Shown here piece by piece: positions 42,967 to 53,683 of a stretch of DNA of 64,000 bases. Source of the stretch: Endotrypanum monterogeii (taxonomy: Eukaryota > Euglenozoa > Kinetoplastea > Trypanosomatida > Trypanosomatidae); the NCBI GenBank assembly GCA_000333855.2, contig CM007320.1:124020-188019 (forward strand). Reading direction: 5' to 3'. The notes beneath the pieces were generated by a model. It made no database searches, was not told the DNA's origin, and saw only the letters and a program-made list of their open reading frames with translations. The position numbers and the translations under genes were made by a program. Positions within the stretch are counted from its first letter, which is position 1. The number at the start of each line of letters is the position of its first letter.

Positions 42967-43954
42967 CTCTCGTTATAATAGCTGCCTACATTTCAAATCT
43001 CTCCCCCTCTTTTTCCCCGTTGGATGTGTGTGTGTGTGTGTGAGTGTGTCTGTTTTTTTTTCCTGTAATTGGGTGTGCGCATGTGCGGTGTGACAGTTAT
43101 TTGCATGTGATGACCACGTTTAGCATCTAACAATGTGCAAGCGGTATCTCAATGGAGATGTGAGGGCAACACAGGGAGAAAAAAAGGGAGAAAAAGGGGG
43201 CGGGGGGGGGAGAGAGGAGGATGGTGAAGGAACGCGTTACGTATACAAATAGACTTTTTCTTTTGTCGTTTTCCGTTCACGTTGTGAAATGCAGCTTGCC
43301 ACTTTCCTGTTGCCTGTGTTTTGGAGGTAGGCACATGCCCATCCCCCAAACTTTGGCGGCGCGTGCTTTGCGGTCTGTTATACATCCCACTCCCTCCATT
43401 TCTTTTAATTGGCGCGCGGCCGCTCACGCAGGGATGTGCTGCTCTCTAAGCTCTTGTGCGGGGACAGGTCTCTTCTCCAGAGGGTAGGAGCGCAGCGAAC
43501 GAAACGGAAGGAGGCTGACTGCACTCTCTCATGGCGTACTTCCTCATTCATCTCTTTTATCTCCTTCCTCTCCCTCCTTTTCCCTCCCGTGAACCTCTGC
43601 GCGTGCATACATCCGCACCCTTGCATACTCATGAGTGCACGACGATTTCTGCGTCTTTTATAGACAGTCTTGACTAGGGTGTTTCATCTAGTCAGGGGTA
43701 CGCCAAAGCAGATCTGCCGTCTTCCCCCCCCCCTTAAGCGACTCCTCGTGCTTCACGCCTTGTACCTTTCTGCAGTCACCTCAACACGTTATTTATTTGG
43801 TACCTCATTTCCTTTGTTTGCAGTTGCTTCTTTCTCCAGATTCATGTATTCTGCGTCGTTTATTACGCATTTGAATCCACAAATTATTTAGTGCTCTCTC
43901 CTTACCCTCCCTCTCTGTATTCTATTTTCTGGAGTGTGTGCGTCTGTTTGTGTG

Positions 43955-43978
43955 TGTTGTTGTTGTTGTTGTTGTTGC
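43955..43978. repeat. (TTG)n microsatellite
   Basis: About seven TTG units in the 5' flank of the CAP-Gly gene. Confidence 0.95.
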
Positions 43979-44246
43979 TATTCAGACACCGAGTTCTAGC
44001 CAAGTAGCTTCAACAGTCGAGTTTCTGGCTACACTCGTCCGGGAACAACAACATCAAAAAGAGGAAGACACAGATGATACTTGTTGAGTTACTGTAGTTT
44101 TCTTTCTGCTCACTCTTTCTTTTAGGGCGGACATTAGTTGGCCCACTTTCTTTTGATTGGTGGTACCTCTTCTGGGAACTTCCTGGCCTGCATCGGAGTT
44201 CTCATCCACGCCTTTTTTTTTCCCGCTTGCACACACCAAAATTAAT

Positions 44247-44262
44247 ACATATATACATTAAA

Positions 44263-44304
<42 letters not shown>

Positions 44305-44320
44305 ATATATTTATGTGTGA
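44247..44320. repeat. (TA)n-rich tract
   Basis: About 70 bp of TA/CATA repeat shortly upstream of the CAP-Gly/CRAL-TRIO gene. Confidence 0.95.
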
Positions 44321-44403
44321 GTCTGTACTAATTTGTTACCCATCGTGACGTTTCTGGGAGAAAAGCACGTGGAGGCACCATTCCGCAGGCGACGACCTTG
44401 ACC

Positions 44404-45657
44404 ATGGCGGCTGTTCCCCTAACACTCGACAATGCAAAGGTGGGCATGCGTGTCCAGGACTACTGGGGATGCACTGGCGCGCTGCGCTGGAAGGGTAAGA
44501 TCGATAAGAATAATGCACCCAACAAGGTGTCGGGAAAGTTCTTGGGTATTGAATACGATGAGGTAAGTGAAAATCCGATGCGCAGCGATGGCACATGGAA
44601 CGGTTGCAAGTACTTCGACTGCGAACCAGGTAAGGGTTCCCTTGTGAAGGTAGGCGAGGTCTACGCCGAGATGAACGTGGCGTGCGTCGCGCAGCTGCGA
44701 TCGCGTTTCGCCGAGCGTGTCGCGACGTGGCACGACTTTGAATTGGTGAAGTTCTGTATTGCGCGACGCTTCGATATGGATAAGGTCTGTGTGATGCTTG
44801 AGAAGCACCTCCAGTGGCGCAATAAATTCAAACCGAATGCCGACGAGTACTTCCCCCAGTCGATTCGGGATGACTATCCCTCTGGTTTCACAGGGACTAC
44901 CGACTACGATGGAAACCTCATCTACTGCGAGCGTCCCGGTAATGGCGGTCGATGCCACCCGTCTGAATTTGTGCGCAAGTATACCCTTCCAGTTATCGCG
45001 CGGTGGCACGCGTGCAGCATCGAGATGGCTATTAGGTCCATGCGCGCTTCAGACTACCGCAACAAACGAGTCTGCTACATCGTTGATTTGCTCAATGTGA
45101 ACGCTATGACGCGTTCCATGATTGGTTTTGCACAAACGATAGCTTCGGTGGAGCAGGATAATTATCCCGAGAACCTCGGGCGTGTATTCATCGTGAACTG
45201 TCCCACCTTTTTTCGGTTTGCCTGGAAAATGTTCAAGGTCTTTATTGACGAGCGCACAAACATGAAGATCAATTTTTGTGCACCAGGCAAGGCAGTGGAG
45301 ACAATGCTGACGGTGATGCGGAAGGAGGACATCCCGAGTTTCTGCGGCGGGACAAGCAACAGATGGATGGAGACAGCCAACGGCATCATCGGCTCGACGA
45401 ACCCGGAGAATGTCTACCGAGGCGAGGGCTACAGTTTGCCCAGCTCGACAAGAGAGGTGCCAAGTGAGACACCCTCGCGAGGGGATGACGAGGAGACCAT
45501 TGGCAGCTTCAGCGAAGGTAAGACGCCGGTGACTCCGCATTCCAGCGGGGGCAGCGATGTCTCTTTGAAGCAGGAATCCATTGGCCGCTCCACTATTTCC
45601 GCGGATGTGAAAAAAGTTGAGAAGGTGCCGAGTGTTAGCGACACGGCGACTCGTTAA
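44404..45657 (+). CDS. CAP-Gly and CRAL-TRIO (Sec14-like) fusion protein
   Basis: The 417-residue protein joins two domains not usually found together. Residues about 13-88 form a CAP-Gly domain (FLGIEYDEVSE, SDGTWNGCKYFDCEPGKGSL), a fold that binds microtubule ends or EEY/F tails. The usual GKNDG loop is replaced by SDGTWNG. Residues about 100-320 match the CRAL-TRIO/Sec14 lipid-transfer fold, with an N-terminal helical lobe (ARRFDMDKVCVMLEKHLQWR), YCERPG, CYIVDLLNVNAM, QDNYPENLGRVFIVNCPTFF and DIPSFCGG. The tail is Ser/Thr/Glu-rich and probably disordered. It may link a phospholipid to microtubules, but that is inference. Start at ATG 44404; an in-frame TTG two codons upstream is ignored. 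Confidence 0.88.
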   Translation: MAAVPLTLDNAKVGMRVQDYWGCTGALRWKGKIDKNNAPNKVSGKFLGIEYDEVSENPMRSDGTWNGCKYFDCEPGKGSLVKVGEVYAEMNVACVAQLRSRFAERVATWHDFELVKFCIARRFDMDKVCVMLEKHLQWRNKFKPNADEYFPQSIRDDYPSGFTGTTDYDGNLIYCERPGNGGRCHPSEFVRKYTLPVIARWHACSIEMAIRSMRASDYRNKRVCYIVDLLNVNAMTRSMIGFAQTIASVEQDNYPENLGRVFIVNCPTFFRFAWKMFKVFIDERTNMKINFCAPGKAVETMLTVMRKEDIPSFCGGTSNRWMETANGIIGSTNPENVYRGEGYSLPSSTREVPSETPSRGDDEETIGSFSEGKTPVTPHSSGGSDVSLKQESIGRSTISADVKKVEKVPSVSDTATR

Positions 45658-46285
45658 GGAAAAACATGTTTTTGGAGAAATAGGCTACATATATCTATAT
45701 TATATATATATATATATGTATATTTGTACAAGTAATGTGGAGCGTTACGTGAGCGGTTCTGCATGACCAATGGTCGATAGGGCGGACGCGGAGCGTGTTG
45801 TCGCGTCTTCTACAAATGTTTATATATTTTCCCCGAATAGGGGAGTAAACGGAGATGACATGAGGACGCGGAGAGAATGCACCACCGTAGAGGTGCGGAT
45901 TTTAGTAGGGGTGGGGAGATGTTGCCTCATTTCATACCCGCTCTTGTGATATTGCCGATGGTCTTCAATGGATCCTGACTGCGTTGCCAATTCGGCAGCA
46001 TTTCTTGGGGTTTTATTTCACGCACACTCGATCAGATTTTGCTTCTTTTTAAACATTATTTCAGCTGGCTCGCTTCTTTTTTTCCTTGAATGGTCTGAGA
46101 CACTTATGACCTCCGTTGCATTGAGAAGCATTTCACCAACGGGATCACCTCCTCGATCACATACTATTTTCCTGTGCGTCCTCTCAGGTTCATTGGTGAC
46201 TGCTAATTATGTTTTTATTTATTTCATCCTCATTTTTCTCTTTTCAGTGTGTTGTTTTTCGTACACCCCTCCCCCCCCCCCCCCT

Positions 46286-46382
<97 letters not shown>

Positions 46383-49180
46383 NNNNNNNNNNTTTTTATT
46401 TTCTACGCACACTCGATCTAGATTTTGCTTCTTTTTAAACATTATTTCAGCTGGCTCGCTCTTTTTTTCCTTGAATGGTCTGAGACACTTATGACCTCCG
46501 TTGCATTGAGAAGCATTTCACCAACGGGATCACCTCCTCGATCACATACTATTTTCCTGTGCGTCCTCTCAGGTTCATTGGTGACTGCTAATTATGTTTT
46601 TATTTATTTCATCCTCATTTTTCTCTTTTCAGTGTGTTGTTTTTCGTACACCCCTCCCCTCCCCTCCCCTCCCCTCCCCTCACCTCACCTCCCCTCACCT
46701 CTCTTGTCCTTCCCCCTTCATACCGCTTTAAGGTATCTGTGCTCCATATGGTTTTGCGATTCCCATGTCTTCCCTACATTCCCAACCTAGTTTTTTTCTC
46801 CATTGTGCGTATTCCGTTATCCTTCCCACGGATTTTTTTGGGTGCGCACGCTTCCCTTCCTCTCTCTCGCTGCCTGCGTAGGCTTTCTGTGGTCCCTTAA
46901 CGACCCTATATACATATGTATATATATATATATATGATGATTGTTATAATTTCTGTTATCATTTTATTTTTTTCTTGTTTTGTAATCAGCACTACGTGTA
47001 TTAACGTATGTTATTTTTTTTTTAGCTTTTTCCCTTGTCTTCTTCATAATTTCCCGTACCACTTTCTCTGGTCGTGGCGGACGCTTCTTTGAGAGATTCG
47101 TTCCCGGCGTATGCGCACAGGAAATCGCGCATGTGGTATACTGGCACCACCTTTTGAGCTCGTTTTTCTTCCGACCTTTTTTTCCCGCTTTGTTCTCCAT
47201 CGCACTACCCTTTTCTACATACGGGCATACTTGATGATATTGCGGTGCTTTGCCGGCGCCATTTTATTTCTCGGGCACTGATCTGTGTTTTGTTTTCGTC
47301 TATTCTCTGATCCCTCTTCGTGCGTAAGAGGTCTGGTCAAGTCAACTGTAGCTAATATCGGTTTCGCCGAGGCCGGTCCGGCGGGTGATGCGCTCACACC
47401 AAAAAAAAAATGAGCGGGATGGAGGCGTTTCGTTTTTAGCGGTTGATGTTTTTTTTTTTTTGATTTCTGTGCTCACATCGACTCATGCACCCACTCACCC
47501 CGCTCATCAGTCTATTCTTCATATTTCTCTTTCCGTTATATGCCCCGTTGCTTACGGCGCCGTTGTATTGACTTTTCTTTTGTTTATTTTTTATTTATTT
47601 TTTTTCCTCTTCGTACTCTGGTAGCTCGCTGTTGCTGAGTGCCGCTGTGAGGGGGTGGCCACCCCTTCACGTTTTCTTCAGGCTGGCTGAACTGTTTCTT
47701 TCCTTTGCACGTACGCGCTAGCTCTTTATATGCTCTAGATCATGTCTCTGTGGATACAAGGTTGCTTTATTGCGCTTCAAGTGCTTCTGGCACAGGAAGG
47801 CAGCCAAGTTGACGGTATATCGGAATGGAGACTCAATGATTCAGGTGCTGCAGCGGTGTGCAGGTAAGTATGTCATGCTCGCACGGGATAGGTAAAAGAC
47901 GCAACGCGCTTCGTACCCCTCTTCGCGAATCACTGCACCCGGACATCGAAACAGTTGCTGAGACGAGAGGGTGGTGGTGGTGGGTGGCGGCCAGGCAGCG
48001 TGGATGGTGGCGAAGGCTTCCGCCCGCGCTTCAGACTAATCTATATTCGGTAGGGATTGGTTGTTTTGTTGTATGGTGTGCTGAGTCGTCCTTTTTTTTT
48101 CCACCGTGGCCTCTCCTGCTTAAGCTGTTTTTTTTTTTAGGCTCTCCACTGACCGCCATATTTTCCCCTTTCACCTCCTGGGTTTTTACAGGAGAACTGC
48201 TATGGCACCGCTGTTCGCGTGCCACTGGTCAGGACAGAAGCAGGAAAAAAAAAATGAGCTCAAGGATAACCGAGTCATACAGACATTGTGAGTAATCGAT
48301 GAGGCGTACGCATCAGAGGCGCTTTGACTGCATGATACTTTTTCATATTGGAAAAAAAAGAGTTTTTTATGAAAGAGGGATGTGACGAGAAGGATAAGGT
48401 CCCTGCTCTAATCATCATCATTATTTCCTACTCATGTCTCGCAATTTTTTTTTTTCTAAGATGTCCGTCATAGAGGATGGAGGGGGGAGGAAGGATATTC
48501 AGGCGGTTTGTACAGATGTTCTATATTGAGAGCTCATGTTATTGTTGTCACTGACTGGAGTACCTTTTCTTTTCCTCGACTCACGCATTCGTTTTCCCTT
48601 CTTTCGCACTGCCCCCACCCCATTCACTTTACATCTACCTCGCTATTGGCGTGTTTCTGGCGTCACGCCTCAAAAGGGATGAGGTGGGGAATAGACATTC
48701 GCACCATTTTCTCCCTTCTATTCAACCCCGTCCCTTTTGGACCCAGGAATCCTCATAGCAGAACAGTTACAGACAGTACATCTTCTCGGCACTTGTTTCT
48801 CCCCCCCCCCGAAAATTACCCCTTCTCCTTTCGGCATACGCGACGGTGCTCCGCAGGCTCTGGAAGTGTCTGGTCTTCCCTGCTCTTATTCTCCTCCTCT
48901 TCTAATGTGCTGGGGTAGATCCCCAGGGGATCTGTCTAGGGAGGCCACCAACGTGAATGTATCCAACTTCTCCCACAGGACTTTTTTTTTCACCTCCATT
49001 TCCTTTTTCTCTCCCAGGTGGTCTCCCACAAAGTTTCCACCGCCCTTGGCTTCCTTAAAAAAAAAAAAAGATAACGAAAAAAAAACACACACACAGCACA
49101 TAAATTAGATTGTGGTGGAATCTCGAGGGCGAGTAAAAAAAAACAAAACAAAACAAAAAAAGGAGAACGGCACCACAAAG
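45658..49180. other. Intergenic region containing an unresolved assembly gap
   Basis: No gene seen. It contains a duplicated block of about 260 bp around a 117-bp C-run and a 10-N gap, TA tracts (45690-45722, 46918-46935), T-runs, and the EIF4E5 5' flank with pyrimidine/AG sites at 48978 and 49016-49017. Confidence 0.75.
46011..46655. repeat. About 260-bp direct duplication across poly-C and N gap
   Basis: Positions about 46011-46270 and about 46393-46655 are nearly identical, with only small indels. The first copy ends in an unnatural C-run (46271-46382, broken by TT) and 10 Ns (46383-46392). The second copy continues into a clean CCCCT pentanucleotide repeat (about 46651-46680 and onward). 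The first copy is best read as the failed end of a contig stalled in the CCCCT repeat. Confidence 0.85.
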
Positions 49181-49825
49181 ATGTCTGCCACGCACGCATT
49201 GCGCGACAAGTGGTTCGTTAGCTTTCTTCCACTGCTGACGGCAGATATGGTCAACACAGATTTCAAAGGAAATTGGCAATTAGCAGCACAGGAGCGCACA
49301 CAGAAGCTCGACTGGATTACGTCAGTAGAGGAGCTGTGGTCTACAATGAACTCGCTCCCTAAAATCCACCAACTAGGCATGGGCAGCACGCTCATCTTTG
49401 CGCGTAACAATAAGGAGCCACCGAGCTATGAAGCGTATCCCAACGGCTCGCGTATCATGATTAATCTCCTGAGACCGCCCACGACAGATGCTGGCCTCGA
49501 ACTCGTGCTTGCTGTTGTGATGGGCGAGACGGTAGCGGAAAAGGCAAGCGACGGACAGCCGGTGTGTGATGTGCTGCGCATCGCAGCCCGCCCCACCCGT
49601 GATAACTCGGAGCAGATTCGTGTCGAGGTCTGGCTCAGCGACTCCTCTCGCTCCCATGCTGTCGCAGAGTTTCTCGCCGATGCGCTGAAAGAGAAAGGCT
49701 TAGCTGCCAACTCGTATAACATCTCCGAGGCCACGTTTGATGCGGTAGTTCCCAGTAAAGATAAGAAGGCGCCGCTTGCCGCCTCGACTCTGATCACCTC
49801 CCTGCCGTCTATGGTGAAGGATTAG
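49181..49825 (+). CDS. EIF4E5: eIF4E-family cap-binding protein, EIF4E5-like
   Basis: Cap-binding translation factor family. The 214-residue protein has the eIF4E layout: HALRDKWFVSFLPLL, then WITSVEELWSTMNSLPKI, MGSTLIFARNN, LELVLAVVMGE, VCDVLRIAARP and IRVEVWLSD. At the usual PMWED cap-stacking position the sequence reads EPPSYEAY, so Trp is replaced by Tyr83, while Trp151 matches the third cap-site Trp. Trypanosomatids have six EIF4E paralogues. Short length and position beside S27a point to EIF4E5, as I recall from Leishmania synteny (unchecked). EIF4E6 is the alternative. The ATG at 49181 was chosen over a GTG at 49112, whose extension is A-rich spacer. Confidence 0.75.
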   Translation: MSATHALRDKWFVSFLPLLTADMVNTDFKGNWQLAAQERTQKLDWITSVEELWSTMNSLPKIHQLGMGSTLIFARNNKEPPSYEAYPNGSRIMINLLRPPTTDAGLELVLAVVMGETVAEKASDGQPVCDVLRIAARPTRDNSEQIRVEVWLSDSSRSHAVAEFLADALKEKGLAANSYNISEATFDAVVPSKDKKAPLAASTLITSLPSMVKD

Positions 49826-52075
49826 TTGGCCAGGTCGCGAGCGATATGTTGCGATTCCTGCCTGTTTATTTCTTTCTCTCCTTCACTGCCGAATCCCTCG
49901 GGTCACTTAATCTGTATGATGCCCCTGTGCGTACGAAGCATACGAGAAGTATCCTAGGTAGGAGATACGAGGTGATTCCTTCGGGTGCGGAGCGGGTAGG
50001 GTGAGGAGTGGAGCGGGCTGAGCATGTGCATGTGCGTATCCGAGTAAACGAGGGGTGCATCTCGACACATGGGAAGCGAAGAAAAATGAAGGTGCGCTGT
50101 ATCTCCCCCTTGGAGAAACGTTGAAAACGCGGAAGCACAGGTAAACAAGAGGAGGGTATTCTCGACCATCGAAACAATAACAAAAAAAGAACGAAAAAAC
50201 ATATTAACACCGACAAAGACAATATGAAAAGGCTGATGCGAGGGGCGGGGGGTGGGGGATACTGCCAGGCTACACGAATGATAAAAAATGAAGGGTCAAT
50301 GTATAGCTTCTTCTTGGCTCCATAGAAATTGCATTTGTGAGTACGGGGCGGTCTTTCCATACCAATGCAAAAAAAAAAAAAGAGCGCTTCAAAGAAAGAG
50401 GGAGGGAGCACCGGGATAAATGCGCTGCTTACTCGGGGAAGAGGAGGGGCGGGATGGGGATGGCGGGCAGCTGACAACAAAAACTACAAACGATTTATGC
50501 TTCATGTTTCCCCTATTTTTCCTCATCTTGAGCTTCGACTTGTTTTCTGTCTTCTTTTCCCCCAGGCTCCCCCTCAATGATGACTGCTGCTGCCCCTTCA
50601 TCTTCCGCATTTCCAACAATTATGTTTTTATATGTGATGATGACTTGCTCTACACGTCTCCTTCTCCTTTCGTTGTATTATGTCATGCATCTGTAACAGT
50701 GCCCGCGTGTGCACCTGCGTCACTGCACGTGCAGCTGTCAAGGAAGGGGTGAAAGTGTGTGTGTACTTGTCACACTTTTAGGTGTGAAGGATACGACTAC
50801 ATGAAGTACATCACTTTTTCTTTCAATGCGCTTCGCTCATCGGATGATATGTTTTCAATGGTGCTGTCGCTTCTTGACGCTCCCTCTCCCTCCCCCGTTT
50901 TTTTTTTTCGAGGGGGTTTGGTGGGAGTGTGTTTGTGGTCATCTTTCTCGTTCCGCCTGCGGATTGTTCTCCCCTTCCCTCCATTGTGCTCTCCCCTCAC
51001 CCCCCCTTCCCAGTCACGCTTCCTCACGATATTGCATGTTGTTTGTCTCTTCATTTTCGGTGACTCTGTGGCTCTGGCGTTAATCACCTCTTCATGGCTC
51101 TCAGCGGCTCGTGGTATTTTTTCCGGATTGTGTGCTCGCTTAAAAAAATTTTTTTTTACCCTAGCGCCTCTTCACGTGTTTCCACTAGCCTTTCGTCTTA
51201 ACCTCTTCCTCTGTTTTTCTCTGTTAAGTCTATATATATATATGTCTAGACGAGACGCAGATGCGGCCGATGTCCCCTCTCAAATACGCGAATAACAGTG
51301 CTGCCTCGCTTGATGCTATTTCCGTTTCCCAGCTAAGTACTCGTGAACCAGCGTCGAGAAATATCTGCGACCCAAGTGATTCACCCCCGTAACTTGTATT
51401 GCTTCAGCGGTGAACCAAACGATTTATCTTGTATGTTCAAAGGAGGAGCGACATACTCTGGTATGTGCGGCGCCATGCCACCTTGGTTTTCTTCACGTCA
51501 GGCATTGCTCTTGCATCCTTCCTCGCTCTGGTGTGCGCACCCGTTTTGTTAACGTTTCCTGTGCGTTGCTCACGCCAGCAGGTTAGCTCTCAATACTAAG
51601 GTGCAAGGGAAAGCTTGTGCAGAGCTGTTTTTTTTTCTTGATGCACGGGAGTCTCGAAAGAAGAACGAGAATATGACGGCATCTTTGCCGTTTTGCTATC
51701 GGGTGTGTTCGCGATGCACCGTTTCTCTGCACCTTTGTACACAGGACTGTGTAGCGGTTCACGAGCTTTGTTGACTGTTGGCAGCCTTGACTGTACTCGA
51801 CTCTGCCGCTGCTCCTGAGCTCCGTACGCCATCTTGAAGCGCTGGGCTCACGTAATATCGCACTCCTTCCCCTTTGCCTCCATATTCTATCTCGCAATCC
51901 TTCACGCTCTTCCTTTTTTTTTTTTCTCCTCCCTTTCCGATTTCCCCTCATGATTTAAAATATAATTTGTGGTTTTGTGCCATTATACCCCTGCCTGAAC
52001 CGCGACATTGCGTACATGACAAATATGCTCTCGCCCCCCCTTTTTTTCCCCACGACAAGAAGAAAAGGAGACGAG
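49826..52075. other. Intergenic region
   Basis: No gene seen. It contains A13 at about 50370-50382, a short TA tract (51229-51243) and pyrimidine-rich stretches before the S27a gene. Confidence 0.7.
52034..52059 (+). promoter_or_regulatory. Predicted trans-splice acceptor of UBL-S27a
   Basis: A C7-T7-CCCC tract is followed by ACGACAAG (AG at 52058-52059), 16 nt before the ATG at 52076. Confidence 0.5.
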
Positions 52076-52534
52076 ATGCAGATCTTCATCAAGAATGCCG
52101 CTGGCCGCACGGTGGCCGTGCGCGTGTCCGCCGAGGACACGGTCGCCGCCCTCAAGGCCCAGGCCAACGTGACAGAGGGCAACCTCTTCTTTGCGGGTAT
52201 GTGCCTTGCTGAGGAGGAGACGCTCGCCGCTTACCACGTGTCCGCCGAGTCCACCGTCCACGTGGTTGTCCCGGTGGAAGGCGGTAAGGGTAAGAAGAAG
52301 AAGAAGCGCATCTTTACGAAGCCAAAGAAGCCGACGCACCGCCACAAGCTGGAGAAGATGCGCGCGCTCAAGTACTTCAAGGTGACGGAGAACGACGACG
52401 GTTCCTACAAGGTGGAGCGCACGCGCCAGGACTGCCCGCACCCCCAGTGTGGTGCCGGCGTGTACATGGCCCAGCACAAGGACCGTCAGTACTGCGGCAA
52501 GTGCCACCTGACCTACAAGGCCGAGAGCAAGTGA
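52076..52534 (+). CDS. RPS27A: Ubiquitin-like / ribosomal protein S27a (eS31) fusion
   Basis: Small-subunit ribosomal protein made as a fusion. The 152-residue protein starts [20 protein letters not shown], a ubiquitin-like domain of only about 70 residues ending VPVEGG, a diglycine where the ubiquitin part would be cut. The UBL is strongly divergent: it lacks the LRLRGG end and most ubiquitin lysines. The S27a part follows with a basic linker ([10 protein letters not shown]), [16 protein letters not shown] and a C4 zinc finger, Cys120, Cys125, Cys140 and Cys143 (CPHPQC ... YCGKC). The start ATG at 52076 is certain because MQIF begins the domain. Coding sequence is GC-rich with strong codon bias, as expected for a highly expressed gene. 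Confidence 0.93.
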   Translation: MQIFIKNAAGRTVAVRVSAEDTVAALKAQANVTEGNLFFAGMCLAEEETLAAYHVSAESTVHVVVPVEGGKGKKKKKRIFTKPKKPTHRHKLEKMRALKYFKVTENDDGSYKVERTRQDCPHPQCGAGVYMAQHKDRQYCGKCHLTYKAESK

Positions 52535-53683
52535 AAACCAATTCGGAGTGTAGAAGTCAGCGCACACGAATATGAGTAAAATTGTGCGTGTGAAGGACCG
52601 GCATACTTCTCTTTTTTTCTTCTGTTGTTTTTCATTTTTGAATTTTTAATTCTGGCTGTCTTCTTCGGCGGCCTAGGTCTTCTCGCAGACAAACAATGAA
52701 CGACGAAAAAAAAAATATATATATATTTACCTATTATACCACTACGTTGGCGGTACGCCGGACCTAGTTGGGGCGGGGCGGGGGCGGGATTTTTTGAGGC
52801 GAAAAATAGAGAGTCTCATGGCATTGAGACATTCTTGTGCTTAGCACATTTGAGCTTCATCTGAGTTTCACTACATTTGGCATCTTTGCCCACCCCCTCC
52901 CCCTTTCTCGTGGATAGGCGATGCTTCAATACTTTTCTGTACATTGCCGAGGGGTGGTGGCTAACAAGGGCAAAAGTTACCCCCCCATGTGTCTGTGGTG
53001 TGTGTGTTTGTGTGGTGGTATCATGAATTCAAATGCGAACGAGGGGGGGGGTAGATGTCACACTACTATGAGAAGCTAAGACAAAAGACCTGGTGAAAAC
53101 ACTGACGTTGGTTATATTCTCCCTCTCTCCCTTTCTTCTGCCTCCGTCCCCGCTGATCTCCTTTGCGGTTTATTTGGTGCTTAACCCCATTCATGGGCCG
53201 ACTTTTTTCTCTGACGTGGACCCGGGAATTGGGATAAAACGAACAGAACAGCACGTACAAATAAAGCAAAACAACACTACAGGCAGCGCCACACTGTACA
53301 CACCTTTGGCATCTACTCTTTTTGCTTTTTCTTGTCTGCTTGTGTGTCTGAGGAGGCGCAGCCAGACACCGCACTCCACCGCTAGCCGAAGGAATGCGTG
53401 GTTGATGGCCATGCATTCAAACGCACACAGGTAAACCTTAGTTGACACGGCATAGGTTTTGTTACAATTTAGAACGCCGGTTTCTGTGCCTCGTTTTCTT
53501 TTTTCTCGAGTGTGTGTGTGTGTGGATTTTCAAATTTTATAGTCTGTCATCGCGATTGATTTCTTGTCAAGCTTTCTACAACTTGAGTGTCACCATATAC
53601 ACTCTCGTACATCTTGACTTGCAGTCCTTCGGGTGGGGTCTTTCTTTTCTCCTCACTTCCTCTTCTCCCTCCTTCGTGGAGAT
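52535..53683. other. Intergenic region
   Basis: No gene seen. A9/TA tract at 52704-52727 and G9 at 53043-53051. Confidence 0.75.

Larger units (their letters stand above)
39115..44403. other. 5.3-kb gap holding a candidate decayed gene
   Basis: The longest gene-free interval in the window. Most is pyrimidine/AT-rich spacer with TA tracts (40341-40367, 44247-44320), GT tracts (41637-41651, 43024-43050) and a TTG repeat (43955-43978). The part 41.85-42.97 kb is compositionally coding-like but broken (see pseudogene entry). Confidence 0.6.

Noticed and set aside
44419..45009. 196-codon minus-strand frame
   Set aside because: Antisense shadow of the CAP-Gly/CRAL-TRIO gene.
46011..46494. Long polyproline/polyglycine open frames
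   Set aside because: They are translations of the C-run and N gap, which look like an assembly artefact.
51983..52567. 194-codon minus-strand frame
   Set aside because: Antisense shadow of UBL-S27a.
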